NCBI RefSeq assembly: GCF_002632485.1
Contig: NZ_NIBU01000031.1
Location: 1-43,346, forward strand
DNA length: 43,346 bases
From: Xenorhabdus innexi
Lineage (GTDB): Bacteria; Pseudomonadota; Gammaproteobacteria; Enterobacterales; Enterobacteriaceae
Direction: 5' to 3'
The notes below the pieces were generated by a model that saw nothing but the letters and a program-made list of their open reading frames with translations, searched no databases and had not been told where the DNA came from. The number at the start of each line of letters is the position of its first letter. Position 1 is the stretch's first letter. Position numbers and translations under genes: made by a program. Shown in pieces: positions 23,197 to 32,898 of this stretch.

Positions 23197-24872
23197 TGGC
23201 GAAGAATAATGGCAAACCACAGCCAACCGCCGACAGTTACGAGAACATGATGGCACGGGTGGGGATGCAGACGCCTAACCAACATTCCGCATCGACCTAC
23301 CGCCCCAACTGGACAAGCCGTAACCGGACACTGATAGAAAATGCGTATCGTTCGTCATGGATTATCGGGGCAGCGGTGGACTCAGTGGCGGATGACATGA
23401 CCCGCAAGGGCTTTCGTATAACCTCTGAAATCGACCCGAAAGCACGGGGTGTGCTGGAATCGCTATTTGATGAACTGGAGCTGTGGGAAAACCTGAACAA
23501 CATTATCAAATGGTCAAGGCTTTATGGTGGGGCATTGGGTCTGATCCTGATTGAAGGTCAAGCGCCTTTTACTCCGCTACGCCCTGAAACGATTGGAAAA
23601 GGGCGGTTTAGAGGGATACTCCCGCTCGACCGTTGGCAGGTTGAACCTGACCTGAACCGCCGGATTAAAGAAATTGGTAAGGATTTGGGCAAGCCTGAAT
23701 TCTATCAGGTGAGCAGCACAGGGCGGGGCATTCCTGCGTGGCGAATTCATCACAGCCGGTTAATCAGGTTTGATGGCGTCACACTACCGTATCAACAGGC
23801 ACAGACTGAAAACGAATGGGGCATGTCGATTGTGGAACGCATCTTCGACAGGCTCACGGCGTTTGACAGCGCCACCACCGGCGCAGCGCAGTTAGTGTAT
23901 AAGGCGCATCTTCGAACCTACAGTGTTGATAAACTGCGCGAAATTATCGCGATGGGCGGGGCGAGGCTGGATGCGTTGTTGAAACACATGGATATGATCC
24001 GCCAGTTTCAGAGTAACGAAGGCATGACGCTGATGGATAAAACCGATGTGTTTGAGACCCATCAGTATTCGTTCAGCGGACTGAATAACGTACTGGCGCA
24101 ATTTGCCGAACAAATATCCGGGGCGGTGGGTATCCCTTTAGTACGGTTGTTTGGTCAGTCACCTCAGGGTTTTTCGACAGGTGATGCCGACCTTGCCAAC
24201 TATTACGACAACATCGGTACCCAACAGGAACGGCGATTACGGCAACCTATCCGCCGCTTACTGGATGTGATGCACCGCTCAGAGTTCGGTCAGCCACTGC
24301 CGGAAGATTTTACGTTCGAGTTTAACCCGCTGTGGCAGATGTCCGATCTTGACCGTTCCACCATTGCGGTGAACACCGTCAACGCACTAAACGGCGCACT
24401 GGATGGCGGCATGATGAACCTGAAAGCCGCCATGAATGACCTGCGCGAAATGGCAGATGTCACGGGTATCGGGGGATCGATAGCGGATGAGGATATCAAC
24501 AATGCGGAAGATGGTTCACCTCCTCAACTGGGCGAGTTAGGCAATCTCCTTCAACCAACAAATGTTGAAGCAACGGAAAATACCGATTTAAACGGCGCTC
24601 AGATTTCCAGCATGGTAGAGATTGTCAGTTCAGTCGCAGCGGGATTGCTACCAAGGGATACCGGTATCCAGATGTTGATATCGTCCTATCGTATGGCACA
24701 ACAAGAAGCGGAAAGGATCATGGGGAGCGTAGGTAATGGCTTTATCGCGAAAGAGGAAGAAACCGCTGCCGAAGGTATCCCGTCAACCGGAAAACCAGTA
24801 TCGAACAAGTCTACAGGCGATAGCGCGGGCGGTCGGCGAAATCGTAAAGGGCTCTTACGATGGTTCAAATGA
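23196..24872 (+). CDS. Portal protein (DUF1073 type)
   Basis: A 558-residue DUF1073-type portal, the dodecameric DNA channel at one capsid vertex. Recognisable parts are NRTLIENAYRSSWIIGAAVD, MTRKGFRI, GGALGLILIEG, and PLVRLFGQSPQGFSTGDADLANYYD. I start it at the ATG overlapping the terL stop, with GAGGTG upstream; a longer frame to 23169 lacks support. Its last 137 bases overlap the next gene in another frame. Some databases give this family an anti-CBASS name; position here argues for a portal. Confidence 0.92.
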   Translation: MAKNNGKPQPTADSYENMMARVGMQTPNQHSASTYRPNWTSRNRTLIENAYRSSWIIGAAVDSVADDMTRKGFRITSEIDPKARGVLESLFDELELWENLNNIIKWSRLYGGALGLILIEGQAPFTPLRPETIGKGRFRGILPLDRWQVEPDLNRRIKEIGKDLGKPEFYQVSSTGRGIPAWRIHHSRLIRFDGVTLPYQQAQTENEWGMSIVERIFDRLTAFDSATTGAAQLVYKAHLRTYSVDKLREIIAMGGARLDALLKHMDMIRQFQSNEGMTLMDKTDVFETHQYSFSGLNNVLAQFAEQISGAVGIPLVRLFGQSPQGFSTGDADLANYYDNIGTQQERRLRQPIRRLLDVMHRSEFGQPLPEDFTFEFNPLWQMSDLDRSTIAVNTVNALNGALDGGMMNLKAAMNDLREMADVTGIGGSIADEDINNAEDGSPPQLGELGNLLQPTNVEATENTDLNGAQISSMVEIVSSVAAGLLPRDTGIQMLISSYRMAQQEAERIMGSVGNGFIAKEEETAAEGIPSTGKPVSNKSTGDSAGGRRNRKGLLRWFK

Positions 24873-25482
24873 TTCAGTCACCGAAATTATGGCTGCGCTG
24901 GACAGCTACAGTGAGTTAATCACACCGTGGGCGCAGCGCGTAGCCCAACGTTTTGCGTTGGATGTGAACCGACATAACGAAAAGCAGTGGCGAGAACGAA
25001 GCCAGATAATCAGTCAGGAGCTGCGCAATCTGGTAGACCATGCCCCGGTTGGCCAGGTCATGCGCTCTATCATTGACGAGCAAATCAAGTACATCAAATC
25101 GCTGCCGATAGAGGCGGCGGACAGGGTGTATGACATCCATAATCAGGCTATTGAAGCTGTTGTGACGGGTGGACGTCATGAGCCGTTCGCGCAGGAAATT
25201 GCCAGAACAGGAGAAGTCGCCCTGTCACGGGCAAAATTGATTGCTCGAACTGAGTTAGGCAGGGCACAGACGGCGCTCACGCAGGCACGAGCACAAACCA
25301 TCGGTTCAACAGGCTATATCTGGCGTACCGCAGACGATGGTGATGTCAGGCATTCACATCAAAAAATGGAAGGGCAGTTTGTTGAATGGGGCAGCCCTCC
25401 GATACTGGACGGCCTGACAGGGCACGCAGGCACTCTGCCGAATTGCCGTTGTTACTGTGAGGTTGTCATACCGGAAGATTAA
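24736..25482 (+). CDS. Minor head / head morphogenesis protein
   Basis: A 248-residue protein of the SPP1 gp7 / Mu F class. The C-terminal signature is clear: LIARTELGRAQTA, WRTADDGDVRHSHQKMEGQFVEW, and GTLPNCRC. It binds the portal and is packaged in small copy number. The start lies deep in the portal gene; a later start would shorten only the basic N-terminus (RKRKKPLPK). The large overlap is unusual but both frames are intact. Confidence 0.88.
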   Translation: MALSRKRKKPLPKVSRQPENQYRTSLQAIARAVGEIVKGSYDGSNDSVTEIMAALDSYSELITPWAQRVAQRFALDVNRHNEKQWRERSQIISQELRNLVDHAPVGQVMRSIIDEQIKYIKSLPIEAADRVYDIHNQAIEAVVTGGRHEPFAQEIARTGEVALSRAKLIARTELGRAQTALTQARAQTIGSTGYIWRTADDGDVRHSHQKMEGQFVEWGSPPILDGLTGHAGTLPNCRCYCEVVIPED

Positions 25483-25484
25483 TC

Positions 25485-26696
25485 ATGAAATATTTCTTTA
25501 CCAGCCGTCTGGGTAACACACGTTATCAACTGGCGGATGGTTCCCTGTTGTGTAAAGACGTCCCGATTGCCAGAACTGGCATACAGCTTTATGCCGATTT
25601 TGAACTGCCCTATCTTGAGCCAGATGACGATGGTGAAATTGTCGTTGAACGTACGGATGACGAAGTATTCAGTGAAGCAACACTGGCTTCGTTTGAGGGG
25701 ATGACCATCACGATAAAGCACCCTGAAGATTTCGACGGCAACATCATTTTTGTTGACCCGGATAACTGGCGGGATTTGGCACACGGGCATGTTCAGAACG
25801 TCAGGCAGGGTGAAGGGGAACAATCCGATCTGATGTTGGCTGACCTCATCATCAAAGACAAAGAAGCAATCGCGGCAATAGAAAGCGGTTTTGACGAGGT
25901 ATCCTGTGGTTATGATGCGGAATACCAGCAAACTGCGACAGGTAAGGCCGCGCAGTATCAAATTCGGGGTAATCATGTGGCGCTGGTTCAAGATGCCCGC
26001 GCCGGTTCACGTTGTTCAATTGGAGATAGTATGTCTACTAAAACACAAACATGGTTTAAACGTCTGAAGCAGGCGATTAAAACCAAAGACTCTGCTGCGA
26101 TGGAAGAGGTACTAAGCAGTGCCCCTGAATCCGTCACCGGTGATGAAGGAACGGGTGAAGTGCCCAAGGCGATTAATATCAATATCAGCCCGCAGCAACC
26201 TCTGCCCAAAGAAGATCCGGAAATGAAAACCGGTGATGAGCAAATCCCCGAGTGGGCAAATGCGATACTGGCTCGACTGGAGGCACTGGAAGGGAAAACC
26301 AAAGATAACGGCACCGACCCCACAGATAAAAAGGAGACGGGGGATAGTGACGAAGATAAAGACGAGAAAGAAGAAAATATTACAGCCGATTCAGCCTACA
26401 AAGCTGACCTGATCATACCGGGTGTTGATATCTCAAAACCCGCCAAGCCAACCGCCTTTAAACGTCGGGTACTGGTCAGTGCAGATCAGGCGATGGTGAG
26501 AACTATCGTCGGTGATGCTGAAATTAAAAAGCTGCCTAAATATATGGTTGATATGGCCTTTAACGCCGTGGCAGAACTGGCAAAAGGCCGTAATACCCAA
26601 GCCACCGGCGATTCATCCCTCAGTAAGTCTACAGGCAATACCATTGCCAACCTGAACAAAGCTAACGCCGAATTCTGGGCAAACAGGAGTAAATAA
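25485..26696 (+). CDS. DUF2213 head maturation protein (protease plus scaffold)
   Basis: A 403-residue protein. Residues 1-180 are the DUF2213 domain (YADFELPYLEPDDDGEIVV, FEGMTITIKHPED, EVSCGYDAEYQQ), thought to be a prohead-protease-like maturation domain. The rest is acidic, helical and low-complexity, typical of an internal scaffold. It lies between head morphogenesis and capsid genes. An internal in-frame start at 26031 may give the scaffold alone. AAGATTAATC gives a weak start signal. Confidence 0.85.
   Translation: MKYFFTSRLGNTRYQLADGSLLCKDVPIARTGIQLYADFELPYLEPDDDGEIVVERTDDEVFSEATLASFEGMTITIKHPEDFDGNIIFVDPDNWRDLAHGHVQNVRQGEGEQSDLMLADLIIKDKEAIAAIESGFDEVSCGYDAEYQQTATGKAAQYQIRGNHVALVQDARAGSRCSIGDSMSTKTQTWFKRLKQAIKTKDSAAMEEVLSSAPESVTGDEGTGEVPKAININISPQQPLPKEDPEMKTGDEQIPEWANAILARLEALEGKTKDNGTDPTDKKETGDSDEDKDEKEENITADSAYKADLIIPGVDISKPAKPTAFKRRVLVSADQAMVRTIVGDAEIKKLPKYMVDMAFNAVAELAKGRNTQATGDSSLSKSTGNTIANLNKANAEFWANRSK
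26031..26696 (+). CDS. Possible nested in-frame scaffold protein
   Basis: ATG at 26031 (MSTKTQTWFKRLKQAIKTKD) has GGAG five bases upstream and lies exactly at the junction of the DUF2213 domain and the acidic helical part. The 221-residue product would be a free scaffold, as with lambda C and Nu3. The start is visible; its use is inferred. Confidence 0.5.
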   Translation: MSTKTQTWFKRLKQAIKTKDSAAMEEVLSSAPESVTGDEGTGEVPKAININISPQQPLPKEDPEMKTGDEQIPEWANAILARLEALEGKTKDNGTDPTDKKETGDSDEDKDEKEENITADSAYKADLIIPGVDISKPAKPTAFKRRVLVSADQAMVRTIVGDAEIKKLPKYMVDMAFNAVAELAKGRNTQATGDSSLSKSTGNTIANLNKANAEFWANRSK

Positions 26697-26700
26697 CACT

Positions 26701-27192
26701 ATGACAGCATATTTAAAGCGGATGCCCTTAGGCATTGCCGGGGCGATCTCACGCCCACAGGATATGACCGTGGAACCCGTCTTACTGAATTCACCGGATG
26801 CCTTCCCCGCTTACGGGCTGGTGGGGAAATATGATGGTGATTATTTTGTGCCGCTGGCTGAAGGGGATACGGCTGACAAAATTCAGGGGATTTATGTGCG
26901 CCCTTATCCCACTGCCAGCATACCGGATAAAATTCAGATTATCGGTACGGGTAACAACTTCACCGGGGATGCCCTGAAACGGGGGTACATGACAGTCAAA
27001 CTGGATGGAGATGCGTCCCGTATCAAAAAAGGTGCGCCAGTCTATGTGCGGGTGGGTAAACCGACTAAGACAAGTCCACTGGGTAGCTTCCTGAATGATG
27101 CCGTAGAGGGAGAAAGTATTTTATTCCCGAATGCGCAGTTCACAGGGGCGGGCGATGCTCAGGGTAATGTTGAAATTTCTTACAAGATTTAA
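26701..27192 (+). CDS. Head decoration / structural cement protein
   Basis: A 163-residue beta-rich protein between the scaffold and capsid genes. It begins with PLGIAGAISRPQDMTVEP and contains GLVGKYDGDYFVPLAEGDTA and GAPVYVRVG, as in proteins called structural cement (Gp24-like) that stabilise the capsid. Position supports the role. Confidence 0.8.
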   Translation: MTAYLKRMPLGIAGAISRPQDMTVEPVLLNSPDAFPAYGLVGKYDGDYFVPLAEGDTADKIQGIYVRPYPTASIPDKIQIIGTGNNFTGDALKRGYMTVKLDGDASRIKKGAPVYVRVGKPTKTSPLGSFLNDAVEGESILFPNAQFTGAGDAQGNVEISYKI

Positions 27193-27200
27193 GGGGACTT

Positions 27201-28142
27201 ATGTTTACATTTGACCAACAACGCACCATTGATGCTTCAGGTGCTTTCCTGAAACTCGAACTGGAGCGCCTGGATCAGACTATCAACCTGCCGTTGGCGC
27301 AATATACCTACGGGCGTGATATCCAATTCCGTGAAGATGTGACCATTGGCGATGAAATCGCAACATGGACAAACACACAGTTTGCTGCCGCAGGGTCGAT
27401 TAATCCGAACGGTAAGAACTGGGTTAGCGGTAATGCCACCGCACTGGCAGGCGTTAGCGTTAACATTGACCGTGACGGGCACCCATTAACCTTATGGGGT
27501 ATGGAATTGGCGTGGACAGTTATCGAACTGGCTTCAGCACAACAGGTCGGTCGTCCTATCGATTCCCAAAAACATGACGGCTTGATCCTGAAATGGAACA
27601 TGGATGCCGACGAGCAAGTTTACGTTGGTGACGAAAGTCTGGGGTTACAGGGTCTTTTGAACCAGAAAAACGCGAAACTCATCAATGCCCGTAAACCGTG
27701 GGCGCAATCTACACCGGATGAAATCCGCGACAGTATTAACCAATTGCTGAGTGAAGCGTGGGCACATTCTGCCTATACGATGGTGCCGACAGATTTGTTG
27801 ATCCCACCTGAGCAGTATGCGCTGCTTTCGAGCATTATTGTATCGACTGCGGGTAACCAGTCTTTACTGACTTACTTGCAAAATAACACTATCGCTTATC
27901 ACCAGAACGGTACGCCGTTGAATATTCGCGCGGTGAAATGGGCGAAAGGGGTCGGCACAGCGGGTAAAGACCGTGCAATTGCCTATACCAATGACAAGAA
28001 GTTTGTTCGCTTCCCGTTGGTGCCATTGCAAAGCATCCCGATCCAGTATCGCGGCCTGTATCAGATGGTCACCTACTACGGCAAGCTGGGTGCGGTTGAG
28101 CTAGTCTATCGTGAAACCATGAACTATATGGATGGCATTTAA
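27201..28142 (+). CDS. Major capsid protein (DUF2184)
   Basis: A 313-residue DUF2184 major capsid protein, expected to have the HK97 fold. It begins FTFDQQRTIDASGAFLKLELERLD and contains GDESLGLQGLLNQ, LLIPPEQYALLS and a closing IPIQYRGLYQMVTYYGKLGAVELVYRETMNYMDGI-type end. No long N-terminal delta domain is present, consistent with a separate scaffold. GGGGA lies before the ATG. Confidence 0.93.
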   Translation: MFTFDQQRTIDASGAFLKLELERLDQTINLPLAQYTYGRDIQFREDVTIGDEIATWTNTQFAAAGSINPNGKNWVSGNATALAGVSVNIDRDGHPLTLWGMELAWTVIELASAQQVGRPIDSQKHDGLILKWNMDADEQVYVGDESLGLQGLLNQKNAKLINARKPWAQSTPDEIRDSINQLLSEAWAHSAYTMVPTDLLIPPEQYALLSSIIVSTAGNQSLLTYLQNNTIAYHQNGTPLNIRAVKWAKGVGTAGKDRAIAYTNDKKFVRFPLVPLQSIPIQYRGLYQMVTYYGKLGAVELVYRETMNYMDGI

Positions 28143-28492
28143 TGATGAAAATCAAGGTACATAGTCCATTTCGTTTCATCCCCGAAACGGGGGAAGCACA
28201 GGACTTCGAAGAGGGGGTTCATCATGTCAGTGAAGATGTGGCCAAACATTGGTTTGTACAGGCACATGCTGAAATCGTGGGTGCGGCGGAAGAAAGCATA
28301 CCGGCGGATTATGATGCCGAACTGACTGAACTCCGGGGATCCGTAAGTAGCCTGACACAGACGTTATCAGAGCGTGATAAACAGATCACCGAACTCAACC
28401 AGCAACTCAAAGAGCGGGATGACCACATTGCCGATTTACTGATACAGGGCGATCAGTCTAGTGGGGGTAAAAATGGGGGCAACAAGAAATAA
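28142..28492 (+). CDS. STY1053-type phage head protein
   Basis: A 116-residue protein with an N-terminal beta domain ([29 protein letters not shown]) and a C-terminal coiled coil (about residues 58-100). It matches the STY1053-type phage protein that follows DUF2184 capsids; role unclear, possibly head completion. Its ATG overlaps the capsid stop (TAATG). Confidence 0.8.
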   Translation: MMKIKVHSPFRFIPETGEAQDFEEGVHHVSEDVAKHWFVQAHAEIVGAAEESIPADYDAELTELRGSVSSLTQTLSERDKQITELNQQLKERDDHIADLLIQGDQSSGGKNGGNKK

Positions 28493-28883
28493 GCACCTCC
28501 CCTCTGTTGAGCAATTCCGTACCGACTTCCCGCAGTTCACTGACGAAACCAAATACCCCGATACTCAAATCCAGTTCCGTTTAAATCTGGCTGATAAGCA
28601 GTTGGATGAACATCGGCTGGGGGAGATGTTCGGCTATCTGGTGGAATTGATGGTCGCCCATTACATGGCCTTGTGGTCCGCGGACAGTCGGTCAGCGGCA
28701 AGAGGTGGTGCAGGAGGAGCGAACAGCGGGGTGCTGTCTGCTAAATCCGTGGATAAAGTCAGCGCCAGTTATGATACGGGCGCGACACTGAATCCGAATG
28801 CAGGGTTCTGGAACAACACTCGCTATGGCTCTGAGTTTTATGAATTGTTGATGACGTTCGGCGCGGGAGGTATTCAGCTATGA
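28473..28883 (+). CDS. Head-tail connector (DUF4054)
   Basis: A 136-residue DUF4054 protein: [27 protein letters not shown] then [16 protein letters not shown]. These adaptor proteins form the ring below the portal. The ATG at 28473 has GGGGG upstream; a GTG at 28461 is possible. It overlaps the preceding gene by 20 bases. Confidence 0.88.
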   Translation: MGATRNKHLPSVEQFRTDFPQFTDETKYPDTQIQFRLNLADKQLDEHRLGEMFGYLVELMVAHYMALWSADSRSAARGGAGGANSGVLSAKSVDKVSASYDTGATLNPNAGFWNNTRYGSEFYELLMTFGAGGIQL

Positions 28884-29422
28884 AAAGTGGCCTCACTATT
28901 AAAGTGAACAAAGCCAATGCCATTCTGGAAGCTCTGAAAACCCTTGGTAATCGTGATGTGCTGGTGGGTGTTCCTGCGGAGAACAGCCCGCGTGATGATG
29001 TCCCGTTTGGTAATGCCGGTATCGGCTATATCAACGAATTCGGTTCACCTGCCCAAAATATCCCGCCTCGTCCCCATCTGCAACCCGGAGTGCGATCGGT
29101 GGAAGATAAAACCACGGAACAATTGAAACTGGCGGCGGAATGGATACTGGAAGGTAAGAAAGACAAGGCCGAAAAAGCGCTGAACAAAGCCGGACAGATT
29201 GCGGTTCAGGGGATTCAGCGTTACATGACTACGCATGATTTCGAACCCTTGGCTGATCCGACAGTTGCCGCACGCGCAAGGCGTGGGCGTAAAGGGGCAA
29301 AAGTTGAGGTACAGAATCGGCAGGAGGGAGGCACACCGAATAATGCTAATGCCCGACCGCTGATTGATACCGGCAATTACCGCCGTTCCATTACCTATGT
29401 GGTACGGGATAAGGGGGAATAA
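28880..29422 (+). CDS. Neck / head-tail joining protein
   Basis: A 180-residue protein with [20 protein letters not shown] near residue 55, a motif of HK97 gp10-like and virion morphogenesis proteins, a helical centre, and a C-terminal [17 protein letters not shown]. It likely forms part of the neck. Starts within the previous stop and ends at the next ATG. Confidence 0.78.
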   Translation: MKSGLTIKVNKANAILEALKTLGNRDVLVGVPAENSPRDDVPFGNAGIGYINEFGSPAQNIPPRPHLQPGVRSVEDKTTEQLKLAAEWILEGKKDKAEKALNKAGQIAVQGIQRYMTTHDFEPLADPTVAARARRGRKGAKVEVQNRQEGGTPNNANARPLIDTGNYRRSITYVVRDKGE

Positions 29423-29802
29423 TGGACTTACTTGATGTCACTGACATTTTGTTTGATCCGGATTTCTGCGATACCTCACTGACGGTAAAACGTCGGGGGG
29501 TAGGCGTTGACGATGACGGATTTCCGACAACGGTTGATACGGTCACGCCTTTTTCGGGCGTGGTGACGGTTGACCGCTCAGTAGAAGCCCAAATGCGTAT
29601 GTCAGGTCAAACTGTCACAGGAACGATTCTGGTGATTACGACTGAGCGATTGATTGCAGGAGAAACCGGGCGAGCCGGGGATGTTGTCACGTATCAGAAC
29701 CGTGAATATCTGGTGAAATCGGTAGACCCTTATACCTCGTATGGGGCGGGTTTTGTTCAGGCGCACTGTGAATTGTTGCCTTTTGATGGAGGACGTTCAT
29801 GA
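29422..29802 (+). CDS. Neck / stopper-like protein
   Basis: A 126-residue beta-rich protein (TVKRRGVGVDDDGFPTTVDTV, then GDVVTYQNREYLVKSVDPYTSYGAGFVQAHC). Small beta proteins at this place are stoppers or head completion proteins. Assignment is by position and pattern. Confidence 0.65.
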   Translation: MDLLDVTDILFDPDFCDTSLTVKRRGVGVDDDGFPTTVDTVTPFSGVVTVDRSVEAQMRMSGQTVTGTILVITTERLIAGETGRAGDVVTYQNREYLVKSVDPYTSYGAGFVQAHCELLPFDGGRS

Positions 29803-30338
29803 ACACCTCAGAACAGGCAGGCTGGTTAACACCGGACAGTGAACCAGTTTACGACGAAGCCTTAGAGCGGCTACTCAGTCAGTGGCTGCGGGCGGTGTCT
29901 GGCTTGCCTGCCGGGAGCGTCCGGCCTCGTTGGACAGCGGTTCAGGCAGCGCAACCTCCCGCTGATTCAGACTGGTGCGGTTTCGGGATTGTTGAACTAC
30001 CTGCTGATGATAATCCCGCGTATGCCAATCAGACGCCTGAATATGGGGAACTCTGGCGACATGAAGAGTTTGAATGTTCAGCATCGTTCTATGGTCCCCA
30101 CAGTCAGCGCTATATCAGCCGTTTTCGAGATGGGATCAGCCTCAGCCAGAACAATGCAGAGCTGAATAAATCAGGGCTGTCTGTGGTGAGACACCGCGGT
30201 ATTACCACGTTTCCCGAACTTATCAATAACCAGTGGGTACGCCGCTATGACATTACTGTCATCTTGCGGCGTAAGGTTGTGCGTCGGTATGGCACGAAAG
30301 CCTTAAAGGACGCACCCGTTAAATTCTTTGGAGATTAA
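29799..30338 (+). CDS. Tail terminator / neck protein
   Basis: A 179-residue protein directly before the sheath gene, with [23 protein letters not shown] and [20 protein letters not shown] near the end. It fits the LIC_12616-like neck terminator proteins that cap the tail tube. Overlaps the previous gene by four bases. Confidence 0.75.
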   Translation: MNTSEQAGWLTPDSEPVYDEALERLLSQWLRAVSGLPAGSVRPRWTAVQAAQPPADSDWCGFGIVELPADDNPAYANQTPEYGELWRHEEFECSASFYGPHSQRYISRFRDGISLSQNNAELNKSGLSVVRHRGITTFPELINNQWVRRYDITVILRRKVVRRYGTKALKDAPVKFFGD

Positions 30339-30343
30339 CCCTT

Positions 30344-31810
30344 ATGCAGGGCTTACCTATCAGCAGCATTGTTAATGTCAAAATTAACATGGCCCCCCGT
30401 GCCGCATCGAGCCGCAACTTTGGTTCGTTGCTGATTGTCGGGGGCAGTAACGTGATTAACACGCACGAACGGCTGCGCTATTACACCGATATTGAAGCCG
30501 TCGGCGCGGATTTCGGTATGGAGACCCCGGAGTATCAGGCCGCCGCCTTGTACTATTCCCAGTCTCCCCAGCCGATAGATTTGTATATCGGGCGTTGGGC
30601 GAAAACGCAGGTGTATGCGGCCTTACGCGGTGCGGTACTCAACCGGTCAGAACAGGCTATGAGCCGCTTTACCGTTATCTCAGATGGCTCGTTTAAACTG
30701 AATCTCGACGGCAAAGATACCCTTATCACCGGCGTTGATTTCAGCAAAGAAACCAATCTCAATGGGGTGGCGGAACGTATCGCGGAGAGGCTGAAAAATG
30801 CCGCCGTGCGCTGGGACAGTGTCTCTTCCCGCTTCACCGTCTCATTACAAGCCGCAGGCAAACTGGGGTATCTCACCCGCGCTGACAGCGGTTCTTACCT
30901 TGGTGATTTGCTGAAACTGGATGAAGCCGCCGGCGCAACGGCGATTGCCCCCAGCGAACCGGAAACCATCGCCGAAGCGGTGAAAGCACTGGGTGAAGTG
31001 TCCGGTGCATGGTATGGGCTGCTGATTGCCGACACCTCACTGACCGACCGCGATGTAATGAGTGTGGCACGGTATATTGAATCGACCTCCGTTGTGCGGA
31101 TTTACGGGCATACCGTCGTGAAAACCGACGTGCTTGACCCGGATGTGGTGACCGATATCGGTTCACAACTGAAAGGTGCCTTTTTAGGCCGGACACTGTG
31201 GCAATATTCCTCACAGCCGTATGCGATAGCCTCACTCTTCGGGCGCATGTTCACGGTGAATTTTCAGGGCAACCGCACCACCATCACCCTGAAATTCAAG
31301 CAAGAGCCTGCCGTCAGTGCCGAATTGCTGACGGCAACACAGGCCAGTGCGCTGAAAACCAAGAATGGCAACGTCTTTGTCCATTACAACAATGACACCG
31401 CCATTATCCAAGAGGGTGTGATGGCAAACGGCACGTTCATTGATGAGCGCCACGGACTGGACTGGTTACAGAATTATGTCCAGACCAACCTCTATAACCT
31501 GCTGTACACCTCGACCACCAAAATACAACAGTCCGATGAGGGTGTGACTCAATTGCTCGCCAATGTGGAGCAGTCACTGGCGCAAGGCGTGACAAACGGT
31601 CTGATAGCACCGGGACGCTGGGGTGGGGATTCTTTCGGGGCACTCAACCGGGGCGATACGCTGACCAAAGGTTATTACACCTACGCCCCGCCGATTGCGG
31701 AACAGGCACAGGCGGAACGCGAGAAACGTAAAGCCCCGGTCATTCAGTGTGCCATCAAACTGGCAGGTGCGGTGCACTTTGCTGATGTCATTATTAACGT
31801 AAACAGGTAA
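30344..31810 (+). CDS. Tail sheath protein (DUF3383)
   Basis: A 488-residue DUF3383 contractile sheath protein: [22 protein letters not shown] at the start, [19 protein letters not shown], and a C-terminal domain with [26 protein letters not shown] and [29 protein letters not shown] end. Contraction drives the tube through the envelope. This defines the phage as a myovirus. Confidence 0.95.
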   Translation: MQGLPISSIVNVKINMAPRAASSRNFGSLLIVGGSNVINTHERLRYYTDIEAVGADFGMETPEYQAAALYYSQSPQPIDLYIGRWAKTQVYAALRGAVLNRSEQAMSRFTVISDGSFKLNLDGKDTLITGVDFSKETNLNGVAERIAERLKNAAVRWDSVSSRFTVSLQAAGKLGYLTRADSGSYLGDLLKLDEAAGATAIAPSEPETIAEAVKALGEVSGAWYGLLIADTSLTDRDVMSVARYIESTSVVRIYGHTVVKTDVLDPDVVTDIGSQLKGAFLGRTLWQYSSQPYAIASLFGRMFTVNFQGNRTTITLKFKQEPAVSAELLTATQASALKTKNGNVFVHYNNDTAIIQEGVMANGTFIDERHGLDWLQNYVQTNLYNLLYTSTTKIQQSDEGVTQLLANVEQSLAQGVTNGLIAPGRWGGDSFGALNRGDTLTKGYYTYAPPIAEQAQAEREKRKAPVIQCAIKLAGAVHFADVIINVNR

Positions 31811-31814
31811 GAAC

Positions 31815-32258
31815 ATGGCGAATACTTATTCATTTATCGACGTGTCCGCCACCATTACCGGTATCGGCGGTTCGGTGGATTTAGGCAACGGGGCGGCAAC
31901 CTCCGAAGAGGGGATCGTTATCGCCATGCTGGAAGCCAAAAACACCATGACCATTAGTGCGGACGGGGAAGTCATGCACTCCCTGCACGCGGGTAAGGCA
32001 GGCACCATTACCGTGACCCTGCTGAAAACCTCTCCCGCTAACGCTAAGTTAGGGATGATGTACAACGCCCAGCAGTTCTCGTCAGCAACATGGGGCAATA
32101 ACATCATCCTGATCCGCAACAAGGTATCCGGGGACACTATCGCGGCACGGTCAGTCTCCTTTCAAAAACTGCCTGACCTCTCTCACGCCAAAGTCGGCAA
32201 TACCAACAGTTGGGTGTTTGACTGCGGCAAAATCGACACCATCTTAGGCACATTTTAA
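31815..32258 (+). CDS. Tail tube protein (DUF3277)
   Basis: A 147-residue DUF3277 protein beginning with NTYSFIDVSATITGIGGSVDLG and containing MTISADGEVMHSLHAGKAG. Placed just after the sheath gene, it should form the inner tube. Confidence 0.93.
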   Translation: MANTYSFIDVSATITGIGGSVDLGNGAATSEEGIVIAMLEAKNTMTISADGEVMHSLHAGKAGTITVTLLKTSPANAKLGMMYNAQQFSSATWGNNIILIRNKVSGDTIAARSVSFQKLPDLSHAKVGNTNSWVFDCGKIDTILGTF

Positions 32259-32269
32259 CGGAGTCACAC

Positions 32270-32719
32270 ATGGAATTTGAAATTAGCGGGAAGAAATATC
32301 GCGCAGGCAAACTGAATGCGTTTCAGCAGCAGGATTTAGCCGTGGCACTTGTGCCGGTAGTGCCTGCCCTCAAAGGTATCTGGGAAAATCTCAAACCCTC
32401 CAGCGTGGACAGTGAGGGTAAACCGGTCTTTGCCCCAGACGATATGATTGACCTGATTAGCCCCCTCGTGGACGCAGTGCGCTCACTCGACAAAACTTCT
32501 CGCCATGAAATTAACGAAATCTGCCTGTCGGTGGTCAGTCGGGAGCACGGGAAATCGTGGTCAGAAGTGTACACCGGCGGTCTACTGATGTTTGACGATA
32601 TCAACGGACTGGATTTGCTGAAAATTGTCGGTCAGGTGATCAAGGATGCACTGGGGAATTTTTTTCCCGCCCTGTCCGGGAGCGACGCATCATCCCCGGA
32701 CAGCCCAGCCTTGAACTGA
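32270..32719 (+). CDS. Tail assembly chaperone, short form
   Basis: A 149-residue chaperone (MEFEISGKKYRAGKLNAFQQ) between tube and tape measure genes, the invariant place of tail assembly chaperones that coat the tape measure. Its codons near the end pass through T TTT TTT at 32659-32665, after which a -1 shift enters a second open frame. The short form ends PALSGSDASSPDSPALN. Confidence 0.88.
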   Translation: MEFEISGKKYRAGKLNAFQQQDLAVALVPVVPALKGIWENLKPSSVDSEGKPVFAPDDMIDLISPLVDAVRSLDKTSRHEINEICLSVVSREHGKSWSEVYTGGLLMFDDINGLDLLKIVGQVIKDALGNFFPALSGSDASSPDSPALN

Positions 32720-32898
32720 GTACGTTACCGAACGGGCGCTATTATCTGATGCGCCCGGTGCGTTACGGCATGTGTCAGGCAGAGTCGCTGGAAAATGGCA
32801 AAGTGGACTTGGCCTTCATCGCCCTGATGAACGAGTATCTGGATGTGGAAGCCGAAAACGAGGCGCTGATAGCACGGTGGAGAGATGAGCAACACTAA
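32270..32898 (+). CDS. Tail assembly chaperone, -1 frameshift long form (DUF6889-like extension)
   Basis: Slipping back one base at 32659-32665 joins the first 132 residues to 77 more. The extension includes LMRPVRYGMCQAESLENGKV and NEYLDVEAENEAL, which match DUF6889-type proteins and are plainly coding. It ends at 32898, past the tape measure ATG at 32885. The extension lacks its own good start (an ATG at 32750 has no binding site), so frameshifting, as in lambda gpG/gpGT, is the best explanation. Confidence 0.75.
32659..32665 (+). promoter_or_regulatory. -1 frameshift slippery heptamer
   Basis: TTTTTTT is positioned as T TTT TTT in the chaperone frame, allowing both tRNAs to slip with perfect re-pairing. 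The sequence following (CCCGCC...) is GC-rich and may slow the ribosome. Confidence 0.75.
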
